From assembly GCF_001418655.1 (NCBI RefSeq), contig NZ_LIQZ01000181.1, forward strand, positions 1-42,700: DNA of 42,700 bases, given 5' to 3'. Positions 30,788 to 38,862 of the stretch are shown here, one piece after another. Made by a program: the position numbers and the translations under genes. The DNA comes from Streptomyces phaeochromogenes (GTDB lineage: Bacteria; Actinomycetota; Actinomycetes; Streptomycetales; Streptomycetaceae). How positions within the stretch are numbered: position 1 is the first letter of the stretch; every line of letters starts with the position of its first letter. The notes beneath the pieces were generated by a model. It was given only the letters and a program-made list of their open reading frames with translations, made no database searches and was not told the origin of the DNA.

Positions 30788-31326
30788 GCCAACTCCTCCC
30801 GCAGCTGCTTGCGGGCCCTGAGGGCCCGTGTCTTTACCGTCCCCGGCGGGATGCCGAGCAGGACGGACGCCTCCCTGGTGGTCAGCCCGTCGATGACCGT
30901 GGCCTGGAGGACCGCCCGCAACTCCGGCGACAGCCGGACCAGGGCGCCCGCGAGGTCCCCGTGCTCCACCCCCGCGAGCACGCGCTCCTCCGCGGACGCC
31001 TCGTCCCGGTGCCGCAGCCGCGAGAGCGTCTGCCGCAGCCGGCCCCGGGCGCCGTCGCCCCGCAGCGCGTCGATCAGCCGCCGCGAGCCGATGCGCCACA
31101 GCCAGCCGGCCACGTCGCCCTCCTCGCGGTAGCGGGCACTGCCGCGCCAGACCGCGAGGAACGTCTCCTGTACGACGTCGTCGACGATCCCCGCGTCCGC
31201 GCACCGCCCGCGCAGCCGTGCTCCGAGCCACGGCGCGTACCGCCGGTACAGCTCTTCGAAGGCGCGCCGGTCACCGTCCGCCGCGATGGCCCGCAGCAGA
31301 TCCCCGTCGCTTCTCGTTTCCCTCAC
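30784..31326 (-). CDS. ECF-type sigma-70 family factor
   Basis: The 180-residue protein has region 2 (AFEELYRRYAPWLGARLRGR, DDVVQETFLAVWRG, VAGWLWRIGSRRLIDALRG) and region 4 (LSPELRAVLQATVIDGLTTR ... GIPPGTVKTRALRARKQLRE). It heads a six-gene operon with a membrane zinc-finger partner, a membrane peptide and an ABC transporter, so it probably answers an envelope signal. The start is GTG at 31326 after GAGGGG. It diverges from the GntR operon, whose palindrome lies 85 bases away. Confidence 0.92.
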   Translation of the reverse strand: MRETRSDGDLLRAIAADGDRRAFEELYRRYAPWLGARLRGRCADAGIVDDVVQETFLAVWRGSARYREEGDVAGWLWRIGSRRLIDALRGDGARGRLRQTLSRLRHRDEASAEERVLAGVEHGDLAGALVRLSPELRAVLQATVIDGLTTREASVLLGIPPGTVKTRALRARKQLREELA

Positions 31327-31398
31327 ACCCCCTCATCGCACGAGCCCCACGGATCGGTTCACGCTTCCGCGAGAAGTTTCCGGAACCCGGCATTCACC

Positions 31399-31464
31399 TT
31401 GACAGGCCCCCGACCATCCACCACCCTTTCACTACTCAATTAGTGAAAGGGTGGTGGTCGGTCG
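31399..31464 (+). promoter_or_regulatory. -35 TTGACA and large palindromic operator of the GntR operon
   Basis: TTGACA lies at 31399-31404. A perfect 17-base-arm inverted repeat follows: CCACCACCCTTTCACTA (31418-31434) and TAGTGAAAGGGTGGTGG (31441-31457) around CTCAAT. After a 2-base internal mismatch it extends by CGACC/GGTCG (31411-31415, 31460-31464). It ends on the GTG start codon. A GntR/YtrA-type regulator would be expected to bind it and repress its own operon. Confidence 0.7.
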
Positions 31465-31853
31465 TGGTCGAGTACCGCATCGACCGGCGCAGCGGTGTCG
31501 CCACGTACGTCCAGATCGTCCAGCAGACCAAGCAGGCCCTGCGTCTTGGCGTCCTCGAACCGGGCGACAAGCTCCCCACGGCCCGTGAGGTCGTGGAGGC
31601 CACCGCGATCAATCCGAACACCGTCCTGAAGGCCTACCGCGAGCTGGAGCGCGAGGGCCTGGTCGAGGCCAGACGCGGCCTCGGCACGTTCGTACGGCGC
31701 TCGCTGGGCGCCGCACCCGCCGACCACACCGCCCTGCGCTCGAAGCTGACCGCCTGGCTGGACGAGGCGCGCAAGGAAGGGCTGGAGCGCGAGGACATCA
31801 GCGCGCTCTTCGCCGCCGTACTGGACGAGAAATGCCCTGAGGGGGAGCAATGA
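31464..31853 (+). CDS. GntR-family (YtrA subfamily) regulator
   Basis: The 129-residue protein has a GntR winged helix (YVQIVQQTKQALRLGVLEPG, KLPTAREVVEATAINPNTVL, EREGLVEARRGLGTFV). A short C-terminal dimerisation tail of about 50 residues follows, the size typical of the YtrA subfamily that controls ABC transporter operons. GTG at 31464 is the only suitable in-frame start. It heads a four-gene operon with 4-base overlaps. No clear ribosome site lies at normal distance; AAAGGG is within the palindrome. Confidence 0.92.
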   Translation: MVEYRIDRRSGVATYVQIVQQTKQALRLGVLEPGDKLPTAREVVEATAINPNTVLKAYRELEREGLVEARRGLGTFVRRSLGAAPADHTALRSKLTAWLDEARKEGLEREDISALFAAVLDEKCPEGEQ

Positions 31854-32872
31854 GCAGGGTTGGGGATGGGACCGCACTGACAGCGGTCGGGCTCGGAAAG
31901 CGGTACCGGCGCCGACGCGGCCATGTGCTGCGGGACTGCTCCTTCCGGCTGCCGACCGGGCGGATCTGCGCCCTGGTCGGCCCGAACGGCGCGGGCAAGT
32001 CCACGCTCCTGCAGCTGGCGGCCGGTCTGATACGCCCCACCGAGGGCACCCTGACCGTCCTCGGCACCAGCCCCGCCGCGGCCCGCGAGCGCTTCGCCTA
32101 CGTCGCCCAGGGCAAACCGCTGCCGCTCCAGCTCACGGTCGCCGCCACACTCCGCCTCGGCGCCGAGCTGAACCGCGCCCGCTGGGACCAGCCGGCCGCG
32201 GAACGCATCGCGTACGGACACCCCACTGAGCAGGGGGCCCGGGACGGCGCCCTGGAACCCACCGCCAGGATCCGCTCCCTCTCCGGCGGCCAGCGCACCC
32301 GCGTCGCCCTCGCCCTGGCCTTCGGCAAGCGGCCCGAACTGATGCTCCTGGACGAGCCGATGGCCGACCTCGACCCGCTGGCCCGGCGCGAACTCCTCGG
32401 GGCACTCCTGGGCGAGGCCGCCGAACACGGCACGACGATCGTGATGTCCTCGCACGTCGTCGCCGAACTGGAGGGCGTCTGCGACCACCTGCTCCTCATG
32501 GGCGGCGGCCGGATCCGGCTCGGCGGCGACCCCGAAGAGCTGCTCGCCGCGCACACCCTGGTCACCGGCCCGGCGCGCGACCTCACCGGCCACACCGTCG
32601 TCGAGTCCCGCGACACGGGCCGCCAGCTCACGGCCCTGATCCGCCCGGGCGGCCCGCCGTCCGACGACTGGCAGACCGCCGCACCCACCCTGGAGGAGCT
32701 GCTCCTGGCCCATCTGCGCAACCCGAAGGCACCGGACCTGTTCACCGAGGACACCGAAGCGGGCGAGGAGAAGAGCGGGAGCGAGGCGGAGGGGACCAAA
32801 GAGGCCGAAGAGACTGGCAAGCCCGGAGAGACCGGAGAAGACCAGGAGAACGAGGAGAACGCGCGCGCATGA
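31850..32872 (+). CDS. ABC transporter ATP-binding protein of the GntR operon
   Basis: The 340-residue ATPase has Walker A GPNGAGKST, signature LSGGQRTR, Walker B LMLLDEPMADLD and H-loop SSH. After the ATPase and a short linker it carries a tail of about 45 residues made mostly of Glu, Gly, Thr and Lys (for example EAEETGKPGETGEDQENEEN). It is coupled to the GntR gene and to the next permease gene by ATGA overlaps. The substrate is unknown; YtrA-type systems often deal with cell-wall antibiotics. Confidence 0.93.
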   Translation: MSRVGDGTALTAVGLGKRYRRRRGHVLRDCSFRLPTGRICALVGPNGAGKSTLLQLAAGLIRPTEGTLTVLGTSPAAARERFAYVAQGKPLPLQLTVAATLRLGAELNRARWDQPAAERIAYGHPTEQGARDGALEPTARIRSLSGGQRTRVALALAFGKRPELMLLDEPMADLDPLARRELLGALLGEAAEHGTTIVMSSHVVAELEGVCDHLLLMGGGRIRLGGDPEELLAAHTLVTGPARDLTGHTVVESRDTGRQLTALIRPGGPPSDDWQTAAPTLEELLLAHLRNPKAPDLFTEDTEAGEEKSGSEAEGTKEAEETGKPGETGEDQENEENARA

Positions 32873-33885
32873 CGACTCTCCTCACCTCCACCGGCACCTC
32901 CTCCAGCGCCTCCCCGGCCGTCGGCCGCGGCCTCGCCCTGTCCGTGCTGCGTCTGCACCGGTCGGCCCTGTGGCTCTGGCTGCTGCTGGTCGTGGTCCTC
33001 TCGGCGGCGATGCTCTGGGCGTACGGCCCTGGGTACGACGCCGCCGACACAGACCTCCAGGAGCGGTGCCGCAAGAGCGTGGAGACCTGCCACTTCCCTG
33101 ACGGCCCCGCGTTCATCAGGTACGACAGGGCCGTCTCGTACAGCACCCTCGCCGTCACCTGCTTCCCCTTCCTCGTCGCCGTCTGGGCGGGCGCGGCCCT
33201 CATCGCCCGTGAGTTGGAGACCGGCACCGCGCACCTCGCCTGGACCCAGTCCGTCTCCCCCACCCGCTGGCTCGCGGCGAAGCTCGCCGTGCCCGCGCTG
33301 CTCATCACCGCGGGCACGGCCGTACTGGTCCCGCTGCACCGTCTGGTCTGGGACCAGGACGCGTGGCTGCGCTCGATGGACTGGTACGACCGGAGCATCT
33401 ACCCGTCGAGCGGAACCCTTCCGCTCGCCTACGCCCTGTGCGGCCTGGCCCTCGGCGCGCTGGCGGGCCTGGTCGTCGGCCGCGCGCTGCCCGCTCTGGG
33501 CGTCGCCTTCGCGGCCCTGCTGGCCGTGTACTACCTGGGCAACGAGTACCGCCTGAGCCTGTGGCCGACGGTCACGGTCACCGGCGCCAAGGCCCTGAAC
33601 CTGCCGGACGACGCTCTTCAGCTCGACCGGGGCGTGATCACGGACGAGGGCACCCGCATAGCCAACAACCTGGCCTGCGCCGACGCCGACGGCGTGGCCG
33701 GCCTCCGGCGCTGCCTGGCAGACAGCGGCCTCGACGAGATCTGGGCCACCTACCACCCGCGGTACCACTACTGGCCGCTCCAGCTGGCCGAGACCGGCGT
33801 CGTGCTGGCCGTCGCCGCCCTCGCGGTCACCGCCGCGTTCGTCCTGCTCCGCCGCCGTACCGCCACCGAGGGAGTCGCCGTATGA
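32869..33885 (+). CDS. ABC-2 type permease of the GntR operon, first copy
   Basis: The 338-residue protein has about six membrane helices (LWLWLLLVVVLSAAMLWAYG, LAVTCFPFLVAVWAGAALI, LAVPALLITAGTAVLVPL, LCGLALGALAGLVVGRALP and others). It shares ELETGTAHLAWTQSVSPTRW almost exactly with the next gene, showing that the two arose by duplication. An external loop of about 70 residues precedes the last helix, with Cys residues and the YHPRYHYWPLQL stretch that is also kept in the partner. Confidence 0.88.
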   Translation: MTTLLTSTGTSSSASPAVGRGLALSVLRLHRSALWLWLLLVVVLSAAMLWAYGPGYDAADTDLQERCRKSVETCHFPDGPAFIRYDRAVSYSTLAVTCFPFLVAVWAGAALIARELETGTAHLAWTQSVSPTRWLAAKLAVPALLITAGTAVLVPLHRLVWDQDAWLRSMDWYDRSIYPSSGTLPLAYALCGLALGALAGLVVGRALPALGVAFAALLAVYYLGNEYRLSLWPTVTVTGAKALNLPDDALQLDRGVITDEGTRIANNLACADADGVAGLRRCLADSGLDEIWATYHPRYHYWPLQLAETGVVLAVAALAVTAAFVLLRRRTATEGVAV

Positions 33886-34769
33886 GTGCCTTCGCCGTCA
33901 GGGGAACAGCCGAGACCCCCGGGGTGCCGCCGGGCGGGCCGGTCAAGGGGCTGCCGTGGGCCGTGCTGCGGCTGCACCGCGCGGCGCTACTGGTGTGGGG
34001 CGCCTTCCTGCTGGCCGCCCTCGGCATGCTGGTGTGGGAGGTCGAGATCACCGCGGACTCCGTACGGGACCGGATGGCCGCGTGCGAACGGACCGGCGGC
34101 GGCCTGTGCCGGCTCCAGAACCTGACCGACTACAGCAGCACCATCGGCTGGGCCTCCACCCTCGTCTACTACAGCTTCTTCGCCGTGGCCGCGTTCGCCG
34201 CCGGCGCGCTGATCGGGCGCGAGCTGGAGAACGGCACCGCGCAGCTCGCCTGGACGCAGTCCGTCTCGCCGACGCGGTGGCTGGCCGTCACGCTCGCCGT
34301 TCCGGCGGTGCTCCTCACTGTCGGCGGCACGGTCTTCGTGTTCGTGTTCCGGTGGGCCTGGGCGGCCAACCGGGACCTCATGGGCGACGACTGGACCTTC
34401 AACGACGTGTTCGCCGCGCGGGGGCCCGCCCTGGTGGCGTACGGGTTCTGCGGGCTGGGCGTGGGCGCGCTCGCCGGGGTCGTACTGCGGCGGTCGCTGC
34501 CCGCACTGGGGGTCGCCTGCGGGGTGATGTACCTGGTCAACCACAACCTGGAGAAGTACCGCGAGGATCTCTGGCCCGCGGTCACGCCCGCCCCGACCAA
34601 GGGGGTCGAGATGTCCCAGGACGTGTGGCAGATCGGGGACGGGACCGGTCGTTTCCATCCCCGGTCCCACTACTGGCCGATGCATCTCGTGGAGACCGGG
34701 ATCGTGCTGGGGGTCGCCGTTCTTGCCACCGGGGCGGCATTCTGGGTGCTTCGGCGCCGTACGGCCTGA
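33882..34769 (+). CDS. ABC-2 type permease of the GntR operon, second copy
   Basis: The 295-residue paralogue of the preceding permease keeps the same helix order, ELENGTAQLAWTQSVSPTRW, and an HPRSHYWPMHL loop before the last helix. It is shorter because part of the external loop is missing. It overlaps the previous gene by 4 bases and ends the operon before a perfect 10-base-stem hairpin. The two permeases probably form a heterodimer driven by one ATPase. Confidence 0.88.
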   Translation: MSAFAVRGTAETPGVPPGGPVKGLPWAVLRLHRAALLVWGAFLLAALGMLVWEVEITADSVRDRMAACERTGGGLCRLQNLTDYSSTIGWASTLVYYSFFAVAAFAAGALIGRELENGTAQLAWTQSVSPTRWLAVTLAVPAVLLTVGGTVFVFVFRWAWAANRDLMGDDWTFNDVFAARGPALVAYGFCGLGVGALAGVVLRRSLPALGVACGVMYLVNHNLEKYREDLWPAVTPAPTKGVEMSQDVWQIGDGTGRFHPRSHYWPMHLVETGIVLGVAVLATGAAFWVLRRRTA

Positions 34770-34806
34770 GCGGTTCGTCGTACGTGCGGGCCGTTTGTGA
34801 CTGATC

Positions 34807-34839
34807 GCGCCGTTCCCCGCGCCCCTTGCGGGGCGCGGG
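34807..34839 (+). terminator. Dispersed repeat copy with perfect hairpin
   Basis: The 20-base repeat (34807-34826) is followed by its complement, so CCCGCGCCCC (34816-34825) pairs with GGGGCGCGGG (34830-34839) around TTGC. It lies 46 bases after the permease stop and probably ends the GntR operon. Confidence 0.75.
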
Positions 34840-34892
34840 CCCGACGCCGGGGAGCCGCCCCCCGCTATCCCGCACGTCATGTCGCCGTAACC

Positions 34893-34903
34893 GGTCATTC
34901 AGA
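34893..34903 (+). promoter_or_regulatory. PHO-box-like unit upstream of ppk
   Basis: GGTCATTCAGA matches 10 of 11 positions of the direct-repeat unit bound by Streptomyces PhoP, as I remember it (G-K-T-C-A-Y-Y-Y-R-S-G). The neighbouring 11-base units match poorly. It lies 169 bases before the ppk start. Confidence 0.3.
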
Positions 34904-35059
34904 CGGGCTTGCGACGCTCGGGCAATGAACCCCGCCGCGCCCGAGCCCTCGCCTCCGCCGGAGCACGAGCCCTCGTCCGTGAGGGAGAACGGAAGCCCGC
35001 ACATCCCCGTACAGCTCCCGCCCGCCCTCTCCGACGCGCCCGTTTCGGCCCCGGCGCGG

Positions 35060-35065
35060 AAGAAT
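35060..35065 (+). promoter_or_regulatory. Candidate -10 box AAGAAT for ppk
   Basis: AAGAAT is 6 bases before the ATG at 35072, and no ribosome site is seen, so ppk may be leaderless from this promoter. Confidence 0.3.
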
Positions 35066-35071
35066 GGGTTC

Positions 35072-37303
35072 ATGAGTCAGCCCAACGCCAGCGCACAGGT
35101 CCAGCACCCGCAGCCGTCCGTCGGCTCCATAGCCGCGCACCGCCCGCACACGGTGGCCGCGAACGTCTCCGACCTGGAGCCCGACCTCGACGCCGACCTC
35201 GACGCGTACGAGGACACGGTGCAGGACGGTGTCCAGCTTCCGCAGGGCAGGTTCCTCGATCGGGAGCGCAGCTGGCTCGCGTTCAACGAACGGGTCCTCG
35301 AACTCGCCGAGGATCCGAACACACCGCTCCTCGAACGGGCGAATTTCCTGGCGATCTTCGCCAGCAACCTGGACGAGTTCTTCATGGTCCGCGTGGCTGG
35401 CCTGAAGCGCCGCATCCACACCGGCGTGGCCACCCGCTCCGCCTCGGGTCTGCAGCCCCGTGAGGTGCTGGAGATGATCTGGGCCCGCTCCCGCGAGCTC
35501 ATGGCCCGGCACGCCGCCTGCTACCAGGAGGACGTGGCCCCCCAGCTCGCCGAGGAGGGCATCCACCTCGTCCGCTGGAGCGAGCTGACCGAGAAGGAGC
35601 AGGCCCGCCTCTTCACGCTCTTCCGCCACCAGATCTTCCCGGTGCTGACCCCGCTGGCGGTCGACCCCGCGCACCCCTTCCCGTACATCTCGGGCCTGTC
35701 GCTGAACCTGGCCGTGGTCGTGCGGAACCCGGTCTCCGGCCACCGCCACTTCGCGCGCGTCAAGGTCCCGCCGCTGCTCTCCCGCTTCCTGGAGGCCTCC
35801 CCGGACCGCTACGTCCCCATCGAGGACGTCATCGCGGCCCACCTGGAGGAACTGTTCCCGGGCATGGAGGTCCTCGAGCACCACGCGTTCCGCGTCACCC
35901 GGAACGAGGACCTGGAGGTCGAGGAGGACGACGCCGAGAACCTGCTCCAGGCCCTGGAGAAGGAGCTCATGCGGCGCCGCTTCGGACCGCCGGTGCGCCT
36001 GGAGGTCGAGGAGTCCATCGACCGGTACGTACTCGACCTGCTGGTACGCGAGTTGAAGATCACCGAGGCCGAGGTGTACCCGCTGCCTGGTCCCCTGGAC
36101 CTCACCGGTCTCTTCGGCATCGGCAAGCTCGACCGGCCCGAGCTGAAGTACCAGAAGTTCATCGCGGGCACCCACCGCGACCTCGCGGAGGTCGAGTCCG
36201 CCTCGGCGCCGGACATCTTCGCGGCGCTCCGGGAGCGGGACGTACTCCTCCACCACCCGTACGACTCCTTCTCCACCTCCGTCCAGGCCTTCCTGGAGCA
36301 GGCGGCCGAGGACCCGGACGTCCTCGCCATCAAGCAGACCCTGTACCGGACCTCCGGCGACTCCCCGATAGTCGACGCGCTCATCGAGGCCGCCGAGTCC
36401 GGCAAGCAGGTGCTGGTCCTGGTCGAGATCAAGGCGCGCTTCGACGAGCAGGCCAACATCAAGTGGGCGAAGAAGCTGGAGGAGGCGGGCTGCCACGTGG
36501 TCTACGGCCTCGTCGGCCTCAAGACCCACTGCAAGCTCTCCCTCGTCGTGCGCCAGGAGGGCGAGACCCTCCGCCGCTACAGCCACGTCGGCACGGGCAA
36601 CTACCACCCCAAGACCGCCCGGCTCTACGAGGACCTGGGACTTCTGACCGCGGACCCACAGGTCGGCGCGGACCTCTCGGACCTCTTCAACCGGCTCTCC
36701 GGCTACTCACGCCGCGAGACCTACCGCCGGCTGCTCGTCGCGCCCAAGTCCCTGCGCGACGGCCTGATCGCCCGGATCAACAAGGAGGTCCAGCACCACC
36801 GTGCCGGACGTCCCGCCTACGTCCGCATCAAGGTCAACTCCATGGTGGACGAGGCACTCATCGACTCCCTCTACCGCGCGTCCGAGGCAGGCGTGCCGGT
36901 GGACGTGTGGGTGCGCGGAATCTGCGCCGTACGACCGGGAGTCCCGGGCCTGTCCGAGAACATACGCGTACGGTCCATCCTCGGCCGCTTCCTCGAACAC
37001 TCCCGGGTCTTCGGCTTCGGCAACGGAGGCGAGCCCGAGGTGTGGATCGGCAGCGCCGACATGATGCACCGCAACCTCGACCGCCGTATCGAAGCCCTGG
37101 TCCGGGTCACCGACCCGGCGCACCGGGCGGCGCTCAACCGGCTCCTAGAGACCGGCATGTCCGACTCCACTTCCTCCTGGCACCTCGGCCCCGACGGCGA
37201 ATGGACCCGGCACGCGACCGACGCCGACGGCCAGCCGCTGCGCAACGTCCAGGAGATGCTCATAGACGCCCGGAGGCGCCGGCGTGGCACAGCAACACCT
37301 TGA
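35072..37303 (+). CDS. ppk: Polyphosphate kinase (PPK1)
   Basis: The 743-residue enzyme makes polyphosphate reversibly from ATP. After about 60 disordered residues come the N domain (RFLDRERSWLAFNERVLELA), the head domain and two phospholipase-D-like catalytic domains. The phospho-acceptor His is in RYSHVGTGNYHPKTARLYED, and a second conserved His is in SADMMHRNLDRRIEALV. The MSQPN start matches Streptomyces PPK as I recall it. An in-frame ATG at 34925 would add 49 Pro-rich residues but has no ribosome site. In Streptomyces ppk is induced by PhoP on phosphate limitation. The CHAD gene overlaps its end by 20 bases. Confidence 0.96.
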   Translation: MSQPNASAQVQHPQPSVGSIAAHRPHTVAANVSDLEPDLDADLDAYEDTVQDGVQLPQGRFLDRERSWLAFNERVLELAEDPNTPLLERANFLAIFASNLDEFFMVRVAGLKRRIHTGVATRSASGLQPREVLEMIWARSRELMARHAACYQEDVAPQLAEEGIHLVRWSELTEKEQARLFTLFRHQIFPVLTPLAVDPAHPFPYISGLSLNLAVVVRNPVSGHRHFARVKVPPLLSRFLEASPDRYVPIEDVIAAHLEELFPGMEVLEHHAFRVTRNEDLEVEEDDAENLLQALEKELMRRRFGPPVRLEVEESIDRYVLDLLVRELKITEAEVYPLPGPLDLTGLFGIGKLDRPELKYQKFIAGTHRDLAEVESASAPDIFAALRERDVLLHHPYDSFSTSVQAFLEQAAEDPDVLAIKQTLYRTSGDSPIVDALIEAAESGKQVLVLVEIKARFDEQANIKWAKKLEEAGCHVVYGLVGLKTHCKLSLVVRQEGETLRRYSHVGTGNYHPKTARLYEDLGLLTADPQVGADLSDLFNRLSGYSRRETYRRLLVAPKSLRDGLIARINKEVQHHRAGRPAYVRIKVNSMVDEALIDSLYRASEAGVPVDVWVRGICAVRPGVPGLSENIRVRSILGRFLEHSRVFGFGNGGEPEVWIGSADMMHRNLDRRIEALVRVTDPAHRAALNRLLETGMSDSTSSWHLGPDGEWTRHATDADGQPLRNVQEMLIDARRRRRGTATP

Positions 37304-38351
37304 CCCCACGGCCGGACCCGTGGCCGGGGACACCCTGGAGGCCTATCTCCAGGCCCAGGCCACGGAGTTCCTCCGCGCGCTGCGCCAGCACCGCGAGACC
37401 GGCGGTACGACGGCGACGGCGACGAACGGCGTGGAGGAGGCTGTGGACGCGGCGCGTGCCCTGCGCCGCTCGGCGCGCCGCATCAGCGGCACGCTGCACA
37501 CGTTCCGGCCCTTCCTCGACGAGGGCTGGTCGGAGGGCATGCGCCCCGAACTGGCCTGGCTTTCGGGCACGTTGGCCCGCGAGCACGCGTACGGGGCCCG
37601 GCTGGAACGCCTGTTGGCGGCCCTGCACCGCCTGTCGGGCTCTTCGGCGTTCCCGGCCCAGGCCTCCGACCCCGACGCGCATCCCGGCACGCACCCCGGC
37701 GCTCGCGCCCAACTCCCTTCGGAGAAAGGCGCCCTGACCGTCGGAGCAGCCAAGGCGGGCGCCCTTCTGGAGCGCCAGCTGACGCTGGCCCGGACGCGCG
37801 CCCACTCCGCCGCTCTGCAAGCACTCGGCTCCTCCCGTTTCCACGCCGTCGCCGACAACGTCGCCGTCCTCGCCAGCGAGGTCCCGCTGACCGCGTCCGC
37901 GTCCGCCACCGGCCTCAAGCCCCTGGCCGCCGCCGCGGAGGAACGCCTCCGCGACGCCGTGGCGGGGCTGCCCCTGATCACCGCGGGCCACCCCTACAAC
38001 GCGGAGGCCCTCGTCCACGGCCTCTCCGCCGATACCGCCCCGCAGCCCCAGGACTCCCCCTGGCACCAGGTCCGGCTCCTGCTGCGCCTGCACCGCTATG
38101 CGTGCGAGGTCCGGTTCGGCGACGAAGCCCCCGTGGACGTACGCCTGCTGACCGCGGGGCAGGCCCTGGACCGGCACCGCGACGCGGCCGAGGCCGCCGC
38201 GGCGGCGGCCTCCGCGGCCCGCACCCCGCGGATCGCCCCGGCGACGGCGTACGCGCTCGGGGTGCTGCACGCGGACCAGCGACACGAGGTGGAAGCGGCC
38301 AGGTTCGCGTTCCAGCGGGCCTGGATGAGGGAGACGGTCGGCACTCCGTGA
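37284..38351 (+). CDS. CHAD-domain protein
   Basis: The 355-residue protein is helical, rich in Ala, Arg and His, and carries repeated Arg-containing helices (VDAARALRRSARRISGTLHT, LRPFLDEG-like FRPFLDEGWSEG, VRLLLRLHRYACEVRFG) typical of CHAD domains. CHAD proteins bind polyphosphate and often go to its granules. The gene starts with GTG inside the 3' end of ppk (20-base overlap), so the two are made together, which supports a polyphosphate role. Confidence 0.9.
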   Translation: MAQQHLDPTAGPVAGDTLEAYLQAQATEFLRALRQHRETGGTTATATNGVEEAVDAARALRRSARRISGTLHTFRPFLDEGWSEGMRPELAWLSGTLAREHAYGARLERLLAALHRLSGSSAFPAQASDPDAHPGTHPGARAQLPSEKGALTVGAAKAGALLERQLTLARTRAHSAALQALGSSRFHAVADNVAVLASEVPLTASASATGLKPLAAAAEERLRDAVAGLPLITAGHPYNAEALVHGLSADTAPQPQDSPWHQVRLLLRLHRYACEVRFGDEAPVDVRLLTAGQALDRHRDAAEAAAAAASAARTPRIAPATAYALGVLHADQRHEVEAARFAFQRAWMRETVGTP

Positions 38352-38809
38352 CCCGCGGAGGCCCCGTACACGCGATGGGAGGCCCAGTGCACGCGACGAA
38401 CGGAGACCCCGTGCTCGCGGCGGGCTGCGTACTGTGGCGCCACTCGCCGTTCGACGGCGAACTGGAGATCTGCCTGGTCCACAGGCCGAAGTACGACGAC
38501 TGGTCACACCCGAAGGGCAAGCTGAAACGCGCCGAGGCCGCGCTCGCGGGCGCGGTGCGCGAGGTGGAGGAGGAGACCGGCTACCGGTGCGCCACCGGAC
38601 CCCGGCTCGCCACGCTCCACTACATGGCCAACGACCGCCCCAAGCAGGTCAGTTACTGGGCCGCCGAGGCGACGGAGGGCCGCTTCGCCCCCAACCGCGA
38701 GGTCGACCGCATCCTCTGGCTCTCCCCGACGGGAGCCCGCCACCGGCTCACCCAGCCCCGTGACAAGGATCTCGTCGACGAGCTGCTGGCCGTGCTGCGG
38801 CACGCGTAG
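38348..38809 (+). CDS. NUDIX hydrolase
   Basis: The protein of up to 153 residues has a NUDIX box (GKLKRAEAALAGAVREVEEE then TGY) that binds the metal for cleaving nucleoside diphosphate derivatives. Its relation to ppk and CHAD suggests MutT-like or polyphosphate-related activity. The start is uncertain. GTG at 38348 overlaps the CHAD stop (GTGA), but ATG at 38375, GTG at 38387 and GTG at 38411 are also in frame, and the last two each have GGAG 5 bases upstream inside a 21-base repeat. The family domain begins at PVLAAGCVLWRHS, so the first 20 residues are dispensable. Confidence 0.92.
   Translation: MTRGGPVHAMGGPVHATNGDPVLAAGCVLWRHSPFDGELEICLVHRPKYDDWSHPKGKLKRAEAALAGAVREVEEETGYRCATGPRLATLHYMANDRPKQVSYWAAEATEGRFAPNREVDRILWLSPTGARHRLTQPRDKDLVDELLAVLRHA
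38357..38422 (+). repeat. Triplicated 21-base translation-start segment
   Basis: Units lie at 38357-38377, 38378-38398 and 38402-38422, beginning GGAGGCCCCGTAC, GGAGGCCCAGTGC and GGAGACCCCGTGC. Each has GGAG, five bases and then GTA or GTG. They are in frame and encode GGPVHAM, GGPVHAT and GDPVLAA at the start of the NUDIX gene. Confidence 0.7.
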
Positions 38810-38862
38810 CGCCGCGCGGCCCGCATGTAGGGCGGCCCGCACGTGTAGGGCTGAGGGCACGC

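Noticed and set aside
34895..36607. A 570-codon minus-strand frame under ppk
   Set aside because: Antisense shadow of ppk, rich in Val, Glu, Asp and Leu, as high-GC third-position bias produces.
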